From Eretmocerus hayati (Eukaryota > Arthropoda > Insecta > Hymenoptera > Aphelinidae), in NCBI GenBank assembly GCA_029851415.1, contig CM056742.1, positions 60,476,454-60,540,453 of the forward strand: 64,000 nucleotides of DNA. The letters are read 5' to 3'. Position 1 is the first letter of the stretch. Every line of letters begins with the position of its first letter. Positions 25,334 through 37,001 of this stretch are shown here, one piece after another. The notes under the pieces are model-generated. The model saw only the letters and a list, made by a program, of their open reading frames with translations, ran no database searches and had not been told where the DNA came from. The translations under genes were made by a program, and so were the position numbers.

Positions 25334-28300
25334 TATTCATCTCGATTGGTCAATCACGCAATGAGTGATTGGGTCATCATCGAAACTGATTGATGCTGTC
25401 GACTCGAGAAATAGAAGAGTTCAATACTGATTACAAGCATTGAGGATTATAGAGACCATGCTCCCACGATTTGAAATTCGCCCTATATGTATTCAGCTCG
25501 ATTGGTCAATGGCGCAACGAGTGATCGGGTTATCGTTGAAATCGATTCACACCGTCAATTCAATTCTGCCTGGCAGGATTCAGACCGGAAGCAAAACTCA
25601 TCTCCAGGCCGCTCCAATCCTGCTCAGCAGTATTGAATTCGATTGAGATGTATGAAATCTAGAGCAGTTCAACACTGATTGTGAGTATTGAGAGGGATAG
25701 AATAACCATGCACCCACGATTTCAACTCGATTCTGTAGTATTCATCTCGATTAATCAATGACGCAAAGAGTGATTGGGTCATCATTGGAATCGATTGACG
25801 CAGTCGACTCAATGCTCCCTGGCGGGATTCAGACCGGTAGCAAAACTCATGTCCAGGCCGTTCCAATCTTGCTCGACAGGATTGAATTCGATTGAGATGT
25901 ATGAAATCTAGAGCAGTTCAACACTGATTGTGAGTATTGAGAGGGATAGAATAACCATGCACCCACGATTTCAACTGGATTCTGTAGTATTCATCTCGAT
26001 TGGTCAATCACGCAATGAGTGATTGGGTCATCATCGAAATCGATTGATGCTGTCGACTCAATGCTGCTCGGCAGGATTGAGACCGATAGCGAAACTCATC
26101 CTCAGAGCATACCAAACCTGCTCAGCAGTATTGAATTCAGTTGAAATACATGGAATTCAGAGGAGTTCGATACCGATTGTAAGTATCGAGAGAGATAGGA
26201 TAACCATGCACCCACGATTTCAATTCGATATTGTAATATTCATCTCGATTTAACAATGACGCAATGAGTGATTGGGTCATCATTGGAATCGATTGACGCG
26301 GTCGATTCAATGCTGCCCGGCAGGATTCAGACCGATAGCGAAACTTATTCTCAGTCCATACCAATCCTGCTCAGCACTATTGATTCCGAATCAAATATAT
26401 GAGAACTAGAAGTGTTCAACACTGATTACAAGCATTGAGGAGGATAGAGACCATGATCCTACGATTTGGATTTCACCCTATATGTATTCAGCTCGATTGG
26501 TCAATGACGCAACGAGTGATCGGGTTATCCTTGGAATCGATTAACACCGTCAATTCAATGCTGCCTGGCAGGATTCAGACCGAAAGCAAAACTCATCTCC
26601 AGGCCGCTCCAATCCTGCTCAGCAGTATTGAATTCGATTGGGATGTATGGAATCTAGAGCAGTTCAACACTGATTGTGAGTATTGAGAGGGATAGAAAGA
26701 CCATGTACCCACGATTTCAACTGGATTCTGTAGTATTCATCTCGATTAATCAATGACGCAAAAAGTGATTGGGTCATCATTGGAATTGATTGACGCAGTC
26801 GACTCAATGCTGCCTGGCAGGCTTCAGACCGAAGGCAAAACTCATCTCCCGGCCGCTCCAATCCTGCTCAGCAGTATTGAATTCGATTGAGATGTATGAA
26901 ATCTAGAGGAGTTCAACACTGATTGTGAGTATTGAGAGGGATAGAATAAGTATGCACCCACGATTTCAATTCGATATTGTAGTATTCATCTCGATTAGTC
27001 GATGAAGCAATGAATGATTGTGTCATTATTGGAATCGATTGACGCGGCCGATTCAATGCTGCCCGGCATGATTCTGACTGATAGCGAAACTTATTCTCAG
27101 TACATACCAATCCTGCTCAACAGTATTGAGTCCGAATCAAATATATGAGACTTAGACGAGTTCAATACTGATTACAAGCATTGAGGAGGATAGAGACCAT
27201 GCTCCTACGATTTGAATTCTGACCTATATGTATTCAGCTCGGTTGGTCAATGACGCAACGAGTGATCGGGTTATCGTTGAAATCGATCCACACCGTCAAT
27301 TCAATGCTACCTGGCAGGATTCAGACCGAAAGCAAAACTCATCTCCAGGCCGCTCCAATCCTGCTCAGCAGTATTGAATTCGATTGGGATGTATGGAATC
27401 TAGAGCAGTTCAACACTGATTGTGAGTATTGAGAGGGATAGAATGACCATGTACCCACGATTTCAACTGGATTCTGTAGTATTCATCTCGATTAATCAAT
27501 GACGCAAAAAATGATTGGGTCATCATTAGAATTGATTGACGCAGTCGACTCAATGCTGCCTGGCAGGCTTCAGACCGAAGGCAAAACTCATCTCCCGGCC
27601 GCTCCAATCCTGCTCAGCAGTATTGAATTCGATTGGGATGTATGAAATCTAGAGGAGTTGAACACTGATTGTGAGTACTGAGAGGCATAGAATAATCATG
27701 CACCCACGATTTCAACTGGATTCTGTAGTATTCATCTCGATTAGTCAATGACGCAAAAAGTGATTGGGTCATCATTGGAATCGATTGACGCAGTCGACTC
27801 AATGCTGCCTGGCAGGATTCAGACCGGTAGCAAAATTCATCTCCAGGCCGTTCCAATCCTGCTCGACAGTATTGAATTCGATTCAAATACATGAATTTCA
27901 GAGGAGTTCAATACTGATTGTGAGTATTGGGAGGGATAGAATAACCATGCACCCACGATTTCAATTCGATATTGTAGTATTCATCTCGATTAGTCAATGA
28001 CGCAAAAAGTGATTGGGTCATCATTGGAATCGGTGGAGGCAGTCGACTCAATGCTGCCTGGCAGGATTCAGACCGGAAGCAAAACTCATCTCCAGGCCGC
28101 TCCAATCCTGCTCAGCAGTATTGAATTCGATTGAGATGTATGAAATCTAGAGGAGTTCAACACTGATTGTGAGTATTGAGAGGGATAGAATAAGTATGCA
28201 CCCACGATTTCAATTCGATATTGTAGTATTCATCTCGATTAGTCGATGAAGCAATGAGTGATTGTGTCATTATTGGAATCGATTGACGCGGCCGATTCAA

Positions 28301-30947
28301 TGCTGCCCGGCAGGATTCAGACCGATAGCGGAACTTATTCTCAGTCCATACCAATCTTGCTCAGCAGTATTGAATCCGAATCAAATATATGAGAACAAGA
28401 AGAGTTCAATACTGATTTCAAGCATTGAGGGGGATAGAGACCATGCTCCTACGATTTGAATTCCACCCTATATGTATTCAGCTCGATTGGGCAATGACGC
28501 AACGAGTGATTGGGTTATCATTGGCATCGATTCACAGCGTCAATTCAATGCTACCTGGCAGGATTCAGACCGAAAGCAAAACTCGTCTCCCGGCCGCTCC
28601 AATCCTGCTCAGCAGTATTGAATTCGATTGAGATGTATAAAATCTAGAGGAGTTGAACACTGATTGTGAGTACTGAGAGGCATAGAATAATCATGCACCC
28701 ACGATTTCAACTGGATTCTGTAGTATTCATCTCGATTAGTCAATGACGCAATGAGTGATTGGGTCATCATTGGAATCAATTGCCGCGGTCGATCCAATGC
28801 TGCCCGGCAGGATTCAGACCGATAGCAAAACTCATCCTCAGAGCGTACCAATCCTGCTCAGCAGTATTGAAATCAGTCAAAATACATGGAATTCAGAGGA
28901 GTTCGATACCGATTGTGAGTATTGGGGAGGATAGAGACCACTTTTTAACGATCGCTATTTCATCCTATAGTATCGAGCTCGATTGGCCAATCACGCAATG
29001 AGTGATTGGGTCATCAATGGAATGGATTGACGCAGTCGACTCGATGCTGCCTGGGAGGATTCAGACCGAAAGCAAAACTCATCTCCAGGCCGCTCCGATC
29101 CTGCTCAGCAGTATTGAATTTGATTGAGATGTATGAAATCTAGAGGAGTTCAACACTGATTGTGAGTACTGAGAGCCATAGAATAACCATGCACTCACGA
29201 TTTCAACTGGATTCTGTAGTATTCATCTCGATTGGGCAATGACGCAACGAGTGATTGGGTTATCATTGAAATCGATTCACAGCGTCAATTCAATGCTACC
29301 TGGCAGGATTCAGACCGAAAGCAAAACTCATCTTCAGGCCGCTCCAATCCTGCTCAGCAGTATTGAATTCGATTGAGATGTATGAAATCCAGAACAGTTC
29401 AACACTGATTGTGAGTATTGAGAGGGATAGAATAACCATGCCTTCACGATTCAACTGGATTCTGTAGTATTCATCTCGATTGGTCAATCACGCAATGAGT
29501 GATTGGGTCATCATCGAAATCGATTGACGCGGTCGATTCAATGCTGCCCGGCAGGATTCAGACCGATAGCGAAACTTATTCTCAGTCCATACCAATCCTG
29601 CTCAGCAGTACTGAGTCCGAATCAAATATATGAGAACAAGAAGAGTTCAATACTGATTACAAGCATTGAGGAGGATAGAGACCATGCTCCCACGATTTGA
29701 ATTTCACCCTATATGTATTCAGCTCGATTGGTCAATGGCGCAACGAGTGTTCGGGTTATCCTTGAAATCGATTCACACCGTCAATTCAATGCTGCCTGGC
29801 AGGATTCAGACCGAAAGCAAAACTCATCTCCAGGCCGCTCCAATCCTGGTCAGCAGTATTGAATTCGATTGAGATGTATGAAATCTAGAGGAGTTCAACA
29901 CTGATTGTGAGTATTGAGAGGGATAGAATAACCATGCACCCACGATTTTAACTGGATTCTGTAGTATTCATCTCGATTAATCAATGACGCAAAGAGTGAT
30001 TGGGTCATCATTGGAATCAATTGACGCAGTCGACTCAATGCTGCCTGGCAGGATTCAGACCGGTAGCAAAACTCATGTCCAGGCCATTAGGATCCTGCTC
30101 GACCGTATTGAATTCGATTGAGATGTATGAAATCTAGAGCAGTTCAACACTGATTGTGAGTATTGAGAGGGATAGAATAACCTTGTTCCCACGATTTCAA
30201 CTGGATTCTGTAGTATTCATCTCGATTAATCAATGACGCAATGATTGATTGGGTCATCGTTGGAATCGACTGACGCGGTCGAATCGATGCTGCCCGGCAG
30301 GATTCAGACCGACAGCGAAACTTATTCTCAGTCCATACCAATCTTGCTCAGCAGTATTGAATCCGAATCAAATATATGAGAACAAGAAGAGTTCAATACT
30401 CATTACAAGCATTGAGGAGGATAGAGACCATGCTCCTACGATTCGAATTTCACCCTATATGTATTCAGCTCGATTGGTCAATGACGCAACGAGTGATCGG
30501 GTTATCGTTGAAATCGATCCACACCGTCAATTCAATGCTACCTGGCAGGATTCAGACCGAAAGCAAAACTCATCTTCAGGCCGCTCCAATCCTGCTCAGC
30601 AGTATTGAATTCGATTGAGATTTATGAAATCTAGAGGAGTTCAACACTGATTGAGAGTATTGAGAGGGATAGATTAACCATGCCTTCACGATTCAACTGG
30701 ATTCTGTAGTATTCATCTCGATTGATCAATCACGCAATGAGTGATTGGGTCATCATCGAAATCGATTGACGGAGTCGACTCAATGATGCCTGGCAGGATC
30801 CAGACCGATAGCGAAACTTATCCTAAATCCATACCAATCCTGCTCAGCAGTATTGAATCCGATCCAAATATATGAGAACTAGAGGAGTTCAATACTGATT
30901 GTAAGTATTGAGGAGGATAGAGACCATTCTCCAGTCCTTCGGGATTG
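25334..30947 (+). repeat. Satellite array, right block
   Basis: This is the same 248-bp family as the left block. The first ~72 bp (25,334-25,405) come from the middle of a monomer (TTCATCTCGATTGG onward). They then jump at GTCGACTC|GAGAAATAG to a monomer edge, after which the regular phase continues to about 30,947. Several monomers here carry CAATGACGCAAAAAGTG, a variant frequent in this block and rarer on the left. Confidence 0.95.
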
Positions 30948-31440
30948 GTTAGGATAGACAATTAGTATCGTTCCGCAAATTGAATCAGTTTCTGAAGCAT
31001 CGATCTCGATAGAGCAGTGGGAGACGGAATCCATCATTCAATTGGATTGATTCCAATACTGTATTGGTTCATTCAATTATGTTGAACCAGCAAAGATCTT
31101 TCATCCATCCATCCGGATCCTATCCTGTGCTGAATACTAGTATTGGATTATATTCGCTTACATCAATCCTTATCAACAGTATAGAATTCGATTGGCAGTT
31201 GTGATCTCAAATCTACGATTCAGGATTCAGCTAGATTGGGTCTCTGTCCGATTGATCTGCATTGAATTCCAATACTGCTCTCGCCGGTTGAAAGATAGAA
31301 CCGATTGAAATGTATCCATCCTGATAGGATTCGATTGGTTCTCAACCTATCCCAATCGATCTTTCGCAGCAGGGAGTGCAAACATAGCAGATCGAGAGTA
31401 TATCGTGGGTATGAATAGAGAGCAGTACAACTATTCGCTA
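30948..31440 (+). repeat. Decayed right edge of the satellite array
   Basis: After CATTCTCCAGTCC the regular monomer breaks down. Fragments such as GTATAGAATTCGATTGG and CAATACTGTATTGG still resemble the satellite, but no 248-bp spacing holds. This is what an array edge looks like when old monomers escape homogenisation. Confidence 0.6.
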
Positions 31441-31459
31441 TTGAGGGTTCTCACGTTCG

Positions 31460-31700
31460 GTTACTTAAGTGTTCAAAGTTAACCCAACATGGCGGGGTGA
31501 CTTTGAACACTTTTGAAATACCCATAACTTCTGTCTTGTACATTTAATCTGACTCTACTGCGGCGCAATTGAAAGCTAAGATGATAAGCTTTCAATCGAA
31601 CCCAGATACAATGCCCTTCTGATGTAAGACGTACAAGTTACAAGGGAATTACGAGCAAAATTTCCGAAAAGTGTTCAAAGTGCCCCGGGTGACGGTATAT
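31460..31700. repeat. Small non-coding repeat with three GTGTTCAAAGT copies
   Basis: AAGTGTTCAAAGTTAACCC near 31,467 is followed within 35 bp by its inverted partner GTGACTTTGAACAC. A third copy in direct orientation (AAAAGTGTTCAAAGTG) lies near 31,675. Between them is a hairpin built on TTGAAAGCT and AGCTTTCAA. It could be a short foldback element. No flanking duplication was found and no ORF is present. Confidence 0.4.
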
Positions 31701-32227
31701 AATTAAAGTAGCCATATAAGAGTTAGTTCAGTGAAAAGAGTACATTTTTCATAATAATTTGAGTACAAAAAGTTAATCATTCAGTCCCAAATGAATGAGA
31801 CTGATGAAAAATCAATCTTTGTTTACATGCAGCCCGTGCTAATACATGGTAAAACAGGACCCTGCTGCGACACCCCGTAATTGATGAGTACAACTTTCCC
31901 AGGTTTTCTGTGGCAATAAAGGCGTAACCAAAGGCTTAGCGCAGGTGCTGCGACTACTTTCAGTTGATTTGAATTGATAATTATTAAATTACTTACGATG
32001 TGAGCAGCCGGATTTTACTGGCTCGAGCAGACGGCATTCTCGCGCTCCTGGTTTGAGATCCTAGGCATGTCACGCCTCGGAGACAATGTGGAAGCGACCG
32101 CAAGGATTTCCCGCACCTACTAACACACCCGGAACACTCAAACACCACTCCACGACGTAGCGCGAGCACCAGGAAGCCGGGTAAACAACCTGTTGCGAGG
32201 GCTGGCGGCGGCCATTTTGCGTGCCGG

Positions 32228-32262
32228 TATAGCATATGCTATATAGCTTGGCTGCGCTATAT
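32228..32262. repeat. Perfect 16-bp palindrome followed by a hairpin
   Basis: TATAGCATATGCTATA (32,228-32,243) is its own reverse complement. It overlaps a second hairpin made of ATATAGC and GCTATAT (32,241-32,262). The pair sits at the edge of the GC-rich segment. Confidence 0.6.
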
Positions 32263-32303
32263 CAGCGTGCGATGAGTATGATTTGAGTATGGTCAGTGTG
32301 AAG

Positions 32304-32406
32304 CATGGCGTAATGATAATATCATCTATTTAAGTTTATTATTAATAATCACTGAATGTAAATAACATTAATTCATTATTAATAACATTAGTATCATTAC
32401 GCCATG
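32304..32406. mobile_element. Possible miniature foldback element, 103 bp
   Basis: A perfect 15-bp inverted repeat, CATGGCGTAATGATA at 32,304-32,318 and its reverse complement at 32,392-32,406, encloses a very AT-rich core. The size and shape suit a miniature inverted-repeat element. I see no clear target duplication, and no second copy in the window. Confidence 0.4.
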
Positions 32407-33719
32407 GTATGGAAGGTAGTGAGAGTGATGGCAAGAGTTCGAAAGTGTCTGCTGCTTCGCGCCGCAGCATTGCCAACTATACCAAACATTTGTTGATCGC
32501 TCGCATGGACTAGCAGACGGCCGAGATGCATTACACATGATCTGATTTGTTTCAATTTTCTTTGCGAATATTGTTTACTAGGCTCTGTAACGGTGCAAGG
32601 TGATTCTACGGATAACTCTCCATCGAAATCGGGTACGTACATGTAGGTGAGAGCCAGTGCAGAGGGGCAGTGACTCTCAGCGTAGATTTTCGAGAATCTA
32701 GGCGAAGTATGCCAAGTTATGGACCCAATTCAGGTGAAAAATGAGTTAGTCTATCTTCGTGTGAATTTTCACGGCAATACAAGCAATATTTACGAAGAAA
32801 ATTGAAGCAGATTGACCGTTACCGATGTTTACAGATTCCTGCAGGGGGGACAGCCACATCCCCTTAAGCCTGCTGCGAAAATAACATTGCTCGAAGAATT
32901 CTGCCAAAACCGAGAGACCATTCAGACACTCCATATTTTGAGAGATCATTGGTTGTAGTCGCGTGCCTTTGGCGTGGCAGTCATGAATGAACGTCGGAGT
33001 CGCGTAACCGAGATTTTACAAGAATTTGAAATCTTATTAATAAGCTTATGAAAGAAATAACATTTGCGATGAGGACATGATCAAAACGGATTCCGTTAGC
33101 TTGAAACAACACCAATAATATCCCGTTTGGTTTGGGTGCGTGCGACCAACTGCGTTGACATGATAGCTTCAAGAAGATGGGTAAGCTCATGCGCCCACTC
33201 GACTGGAAAATGTCAAATTCTCATGGCATGGGAAGGGGGAGGAGGGCACGCTCCTGGAATATTTTGCCCGTTTTCCTCCACTTCATTACGAATAATATCC
33301 CACGGTTTTCGGATCCTGGCATCGAATGTTATTCGTATGAGAAGCATTACAAAAATATTATTGATCAAAGCTCATGCGATCGAGATCATATGGGCGCTTC
33401 TTTAAAATTGCAATCGTCCATATAGAACTAGAAAGCAGATATAAAATACTAAGGAACGCATTTTTCTTCCATAAGTGTCACTATATAGAATCGATTTAGG
33501 AACTTTGTAGTGATTTCTGTGAAAACACGGACGAGGACGCCAGAACGCGAATGAGTGGAACTCGAGTACTCCCACTTGTCCAACATGGTCAGAAAACAGA
33601 AAACTAGTGAAATACAGTGAATATTTGTGTTTGAAGTTGCTTTTGCGTGTTGTGTGTTCGTAGATTAGGATTCGATCGGGCGCGCTGGGAGGATCTCAGA
33701 TGGCTAATTATGGTGTTCA

Positions 33720-34052
33720 TCAATTATAGAAATAACATCCTTCTAAACCGGTGGGCACGTTCTTTTCACTCATTTTGCAGGTCCTACTAACCAGCAAAAT
33801 TGGTTCCAGACGCGTGCCATGAGGAAAACAATTCCACTTTTCAGCAACCCAAATGGTAAAAGTTCTGTAGAACCTCTCATATGAAGAAATGTTCGGGACG
33901 GATATTGATTCTCCGAATTTATAACATAAATTCCTCCGCAGTAATGGACTGCATGCAACTATCCGTATTACATGAAAACACCGAATCTCTACTCCGCTTC
34001 GAGAAATGGTTGGGATGATTTTGTTGAGATTCAGTACTATATGGTTGATCAC
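33720..34052 (-). pseudogene. Unrecognised 110-codon ORF, faint similarity to a non-LTR retrotransposon C-terminus
   Basis: The ORF contains a stretch (VPNISSYERFYRTFTIWV, then EKWNCFPHG) whose layout recalls the end of jockey/R1-type ORF2 proteins, where an aromatic run is followed by W-N-x-L-P. Only that spacing supports the idea. No reverse transcriptase motif is visible upstream on the minus strand, and another frame overlaps. It may equally be a chance ORF. Confidence 0.2.
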
Positions 34053-35455
34053 TTATTACGAAAAACTAGCTGATGTACAGAATTGAATGCATTCGAGGAT
34101 ACTTACTTGCCTTCCCATTCATATTTAAATACTATCTAAGGTTCAATTCTATTCCCGTTGATTGACGAAGAAATGTAAGACTCAGTCCCTGCAATCAAAA
34201 CAGACATTAAATATCATTTGATGGAAAAATGAAATCAGGAGGAATTTCGTATGAACAGAGGTAGGATGGTGCACTCATACTCGCCTACTTTATTGCTTCC
34301 CTCGGAAGACAGTTTGTACGTGATTTGAAATACCTCTTGGATAAGAATTGAATTGGAATTTTTGTTGGAGGCTGAAGGTGAATTGAACGATTGTCTTGAA
34401 GAATCTTTATGGTGCCATCGATATTTCATGATTCTCAATCCGTCTCAGAAGGAATCGAAAACAAGAGAAATTTCGTATCATCCTGATGACCGAATTCTAG
34501 ATGGAACATGAATACATTCTCCGAGTGAAAATTCCACAGCCCCTGGGAAGAGCGATGGTAATCGTCTACAATGTCTGTGAGATTCTTCCCTAATGTAAAG
34601 CATTGCTTTCAGTAAAAATTACGAACAAAGAAGGAGATTGGTTAAAAAATAGAGACTCATGAGCTGTTGAACGCAGCTTAAGCAATATTCCAAACCTGTA
34701 TACATCGCAGAGTGTAATCCAAAGCGGGTGAGTGATGGAAAATTTTTGGAAATTGAAGATAAAATATCTTAATGTGAACCAGTTATAGCAAAATCCTGCC
34801 ACAATGAGGATTTGTATTCATCATCACCTGAATCAGTAGAATTTTGGATTAAAAGATAGTGCATCTACAAATCCTATCTGAGTTCTCGTACGAAACTGAC
34901 ATGCAGCATGATATATTGTGATGAGCTCGTCACTGAACCACCACCACTCTGGATCGCAAGGAAATCTTGCGATAGTCATGAACCACTAAATATTGAGAAT
35001 AATCCATTATTACAGAACACCTATGAGTGCATAGTTGAGGGGTCTTATTTTCTCAATGAATGGTCAACGCAACATGAACAACTCGTGAGCTTTATTTATA
35101 TCACACGGATATATAGAAACAAATGTGTGTTGGACAATTTATCTTGAACAATTGTGAAAGAGTTCCTGTTGTCACCCTCGGGGTAAATTTTTGAATTCAG
35201 TAATTTGGAAGAGCCGGACATATGAAGTCATTGACAATTACTCTGAGGAACAACATTTTGGATCCTACATTGAAGAAAAGTACCAGCAATAGACATGGGG
35301 GCTTGAGCAAGATTGAGTGTCAACGGTGACTGATTTGATTCTTAGAAGTTTTTGGGCCCTGTAATGAGTGGCTTCGAGATCAACCTATGTTGATGTCAAC
35401 GTTTTTTCCCCTCAGATGTTCATCCATGGAACGCATATTACGAATCCCATGAATC
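34053..35455. other. Unassigned AT-rich DNA
   Basis: There is no recognisable gene, RNA or repeat structure in these 1.4 kb. Short ORFs of 60-80 codons occur on both strands and look random. Confidence 0.5.
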
Positions 35456-35786
35456 TCAGTCAAACGTAATTGCAAACCGTGAATTATTCGACGTCCTCAA
35501 CGCAAAAACTCGCCCTTGTTGATTTCCGTTTGTGCTCGTCACAGCTTTTGAATATGACGGACCAGCAGTAGTCAGCCAACATGTTGATTCCCCGATTAAG
35601 ACAGCTATGTCCTGGTGGAACTTCTCAACATGGTCATCACTTACAGCTGCGAGATTTCCGGAGAAAAAATGCGGGTGCGAATCCAGCGTATGGATCTTGA
35701 GAGACATGTTCACTTTCATTTTGCGGGAATTGTTTAACATCATCTCAATCAATTCTTTGTAGTCATCCGATTTCTTACTACCCAAG
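35456..35786 (-). pseudogene. C-terminal part of a degenerate gene of a multicopy arthropod family
   Basis: Read on the minus strand from the junction at 35,786, this part carries FLGSKKSDDYKELIEMML, MSLKIHTLDSHPHFFSGNL and SDDHVEKFHQDI. It then continues in another frame with NMLADYCW. These blocks, in this order, are the C-terminal half of a multicopy family I know from arthropod genomes as unnamed proteins. Its usual marks are HSHLDYFP, GERFHQDI, YQGRW and LADYCW. The YQGRW block is missing and the frame changes just before NMLADYCW, so this copy is dead. Its N-terminal half lies 7.7 kb away at 43,500-44,549 on the same strand. The function of the family is unknown to me. Confidence 0.75.
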
Positions 35787-35789
35787 AAA

Positions 35790-36042
35790 GGACTCCGCTC
35801 CGAGAGATAGGATTTTGGGTTCAGGTGGATTTTGTCGGGGGAAAAATATGTTGTGAAGCGAAAGATTTTGAACAAAAATTTCAACGGGATCAAGGATGGA
35901 AAATGGCTAGTTTTTTCGGGATGAATTGAATGAATACCGATGAGTGGGGTGTTATGAGGTTACTGAGAACAACAACATAGGCATGTCCACGGGGTTCGAA
36001 TTCGGATGGTTGGAAATGTACAAATTGAGTTTGATGAAGCTG
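35790..36042. repeat. Outer left arm of the giant element, first part
   Basis: This pairs in inverted orientation with 43,345-43,496 and then 40,915-41,176. The pairing is shown by GGCTAGTTTTT, AACAACAACATAGGC and GGAAATGTACAA on one side and their complements on the other. It continues after the inserted palindrome, from 37,214. Confidence 0.8.
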
Positions 36043-36256
36043 CCCTACCGAACGAGGCCGAGTCGGTGACCGAGACGGTTGACCGAGTCGGTGTACGGAG
36101 TCGGTGACTGTTTCAGTTTACCGACTCGGTCACTTCGCATGGAATGGCCCCAAATATATACGAAACGAACAATAAATGATAAATTATCGTCAAAGAGTAA
36201 TAGGAAAATTAAAAAAAAATAGAAAAAAACATGCCCGGCTATTTTCACAATTTTGA

Positions 36257-36322
36257 CGCAAGTGGAGTTCGAACCTGCAATCTCTTGATTGCGAGTCCAA
36301 GCACATGTGCCCGGGGCCAGCG
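36257..36322 (-). other. tRNA-like sequence in the left arm of the 1,171-bp palindrome
   Basis: On the minus strand this reads as a degenerate tRNA: TGGCCCCGGGCACATG, an anticodon-like loop CTCGCAA, and the B-box GGTTCGAACTCC. It mirrors 36,935-37,001. The T-stem pairs poorly, so a working tRNA is unlikely. A tRNA-derived SINE head is the better reading. Confidence 0.45.
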
Positions 36323-36934
36323 AGATATGTTGCGAGAGAGGGATTAGTGAGCGTACTTGGAGTGTGACTCATAGGAAGTACCTAAGATCTGTTTATCATC
36401 AGTTTTATCATGAGTTGATCATAAACTCTGGCGCCAGAGCACTGAGTCAAGCCGTAGCTAGGATGGGAATTGGAATATTTCTAGATCTGGCTGCTTGACC
36501 AAGTCGGTTGACCGACTCGGTCAACCGAATTCAAATTCTCACGGGGGAGCAACACGCATAGGACTTGGGAATTTCCGAGATTTGACTGATTAACTACCGA
36601 CACGGTACACCGACTCGGTCAACCGAATCCAAATTTTCACGGGAAAGTAACACCGAGTCGCTTAACCAGTCAAATTTTGAGAATTATCCTAGTTTTATGC
36701 GTGTTGCTTTCCCGCGAAAATTAGAATTCGGTTGACCGAGTCGGTCAACCGACTCGGTCAAGCAGCCAGATCTAGAAATATTCCAAGTCCCATCCTAACT
36801 ACGGCTTGACTCAGTGCTCTGGCGCCAGAGTTTATGATCAACTCATGATAAAACTGATAATAAACAGATCTTAGGTACTTCCTATGAGTCACACTCCAAG
36901 TACGCTCACTAAGCCCTCTCTCGCAACATGTCTC

Positions 36935-37001
36935 ACTGGCCCTGGGCACATGTGCTTGGACTCGTAATCAAGAGATTGCAGGTTCGAACCCCACTCGCGT
37001 C
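36935..37001 (+). other. tRNA-like sequence in the right arm of the 1,171-bp palindrome
   Basis: This reads TGGCCCTGGGCACATG (A-box-like), then a loop CTCGTAA closed by a 4-of-5 stem, then GGTTCGAACCCC, a good B-box. The matching arm has CTCGCAA in the loop, so the two copies would name different anticodons. The T-stem is imperfect. I infer a tRNA-derived SINE head rather than a tRNA gene. Confidence 0.5.

Larger units (their letters stand above)
31701..33719. other. Unassigned DNA with a GC-rich segment
   Basis: No gene was recognised. Bases 31,990-32,270 are GC-rich compared with the surroundings and include GGCGGCGGCCATTTTG, which resembles a YY1-type promoter site. An 80-codon minus-strand ORF there has no recognisable domain, and I do not call it a gene. 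The rest is AT-rich sequence with scattered short ORFs on both strands that do not extend one another. Confidence 0.5.

Noticed and set aside
28..30618. Many 60-119-codon ORFs on both strands in the first 31 kb
   Set aside because: They recur once per satellite monomer in fixed places on both strands. Their similarity to one another follows from DNA repetition, and no start, domain or codon bias supports coding.
1..30947. CRISPR-like array
   Set aside because: The repeats are contiguous 248-bp monomers with no unique spacers and the setting is eukaryotic.
1..30947. CENP-B box in the satellite
   Set aside because: I looked for TTCG....A..CGGG in several monomer types; stretches such as CATTGGAATCGATTG do not meet the essential positions.
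31993..32235. 80-codon Arg/Cys-rich ORF in the GC-rich segment
   Set aside because: Arg/Cys/Leu richness is what GC-rich DNA gives in this frame, and no motif or splice structure supports it.
35532..35762. Plus-strand 76-codon ORF
   Set aside because: It lies antisense to the recognisable pseudogene C-terminus.
36289..36949. Pair of similar proteins (69 and 63 codons) on opposite strands
   Set aside because: They are the same sequence in the two arms of the 1,171-bp palindrome; symmetry explains the match.
36935..37001. Functional tRNA gene
   Set aside because: The B-box is good but the T-stem and part of the anticodon stem do not pair, and the mirror copy has another anticodon.
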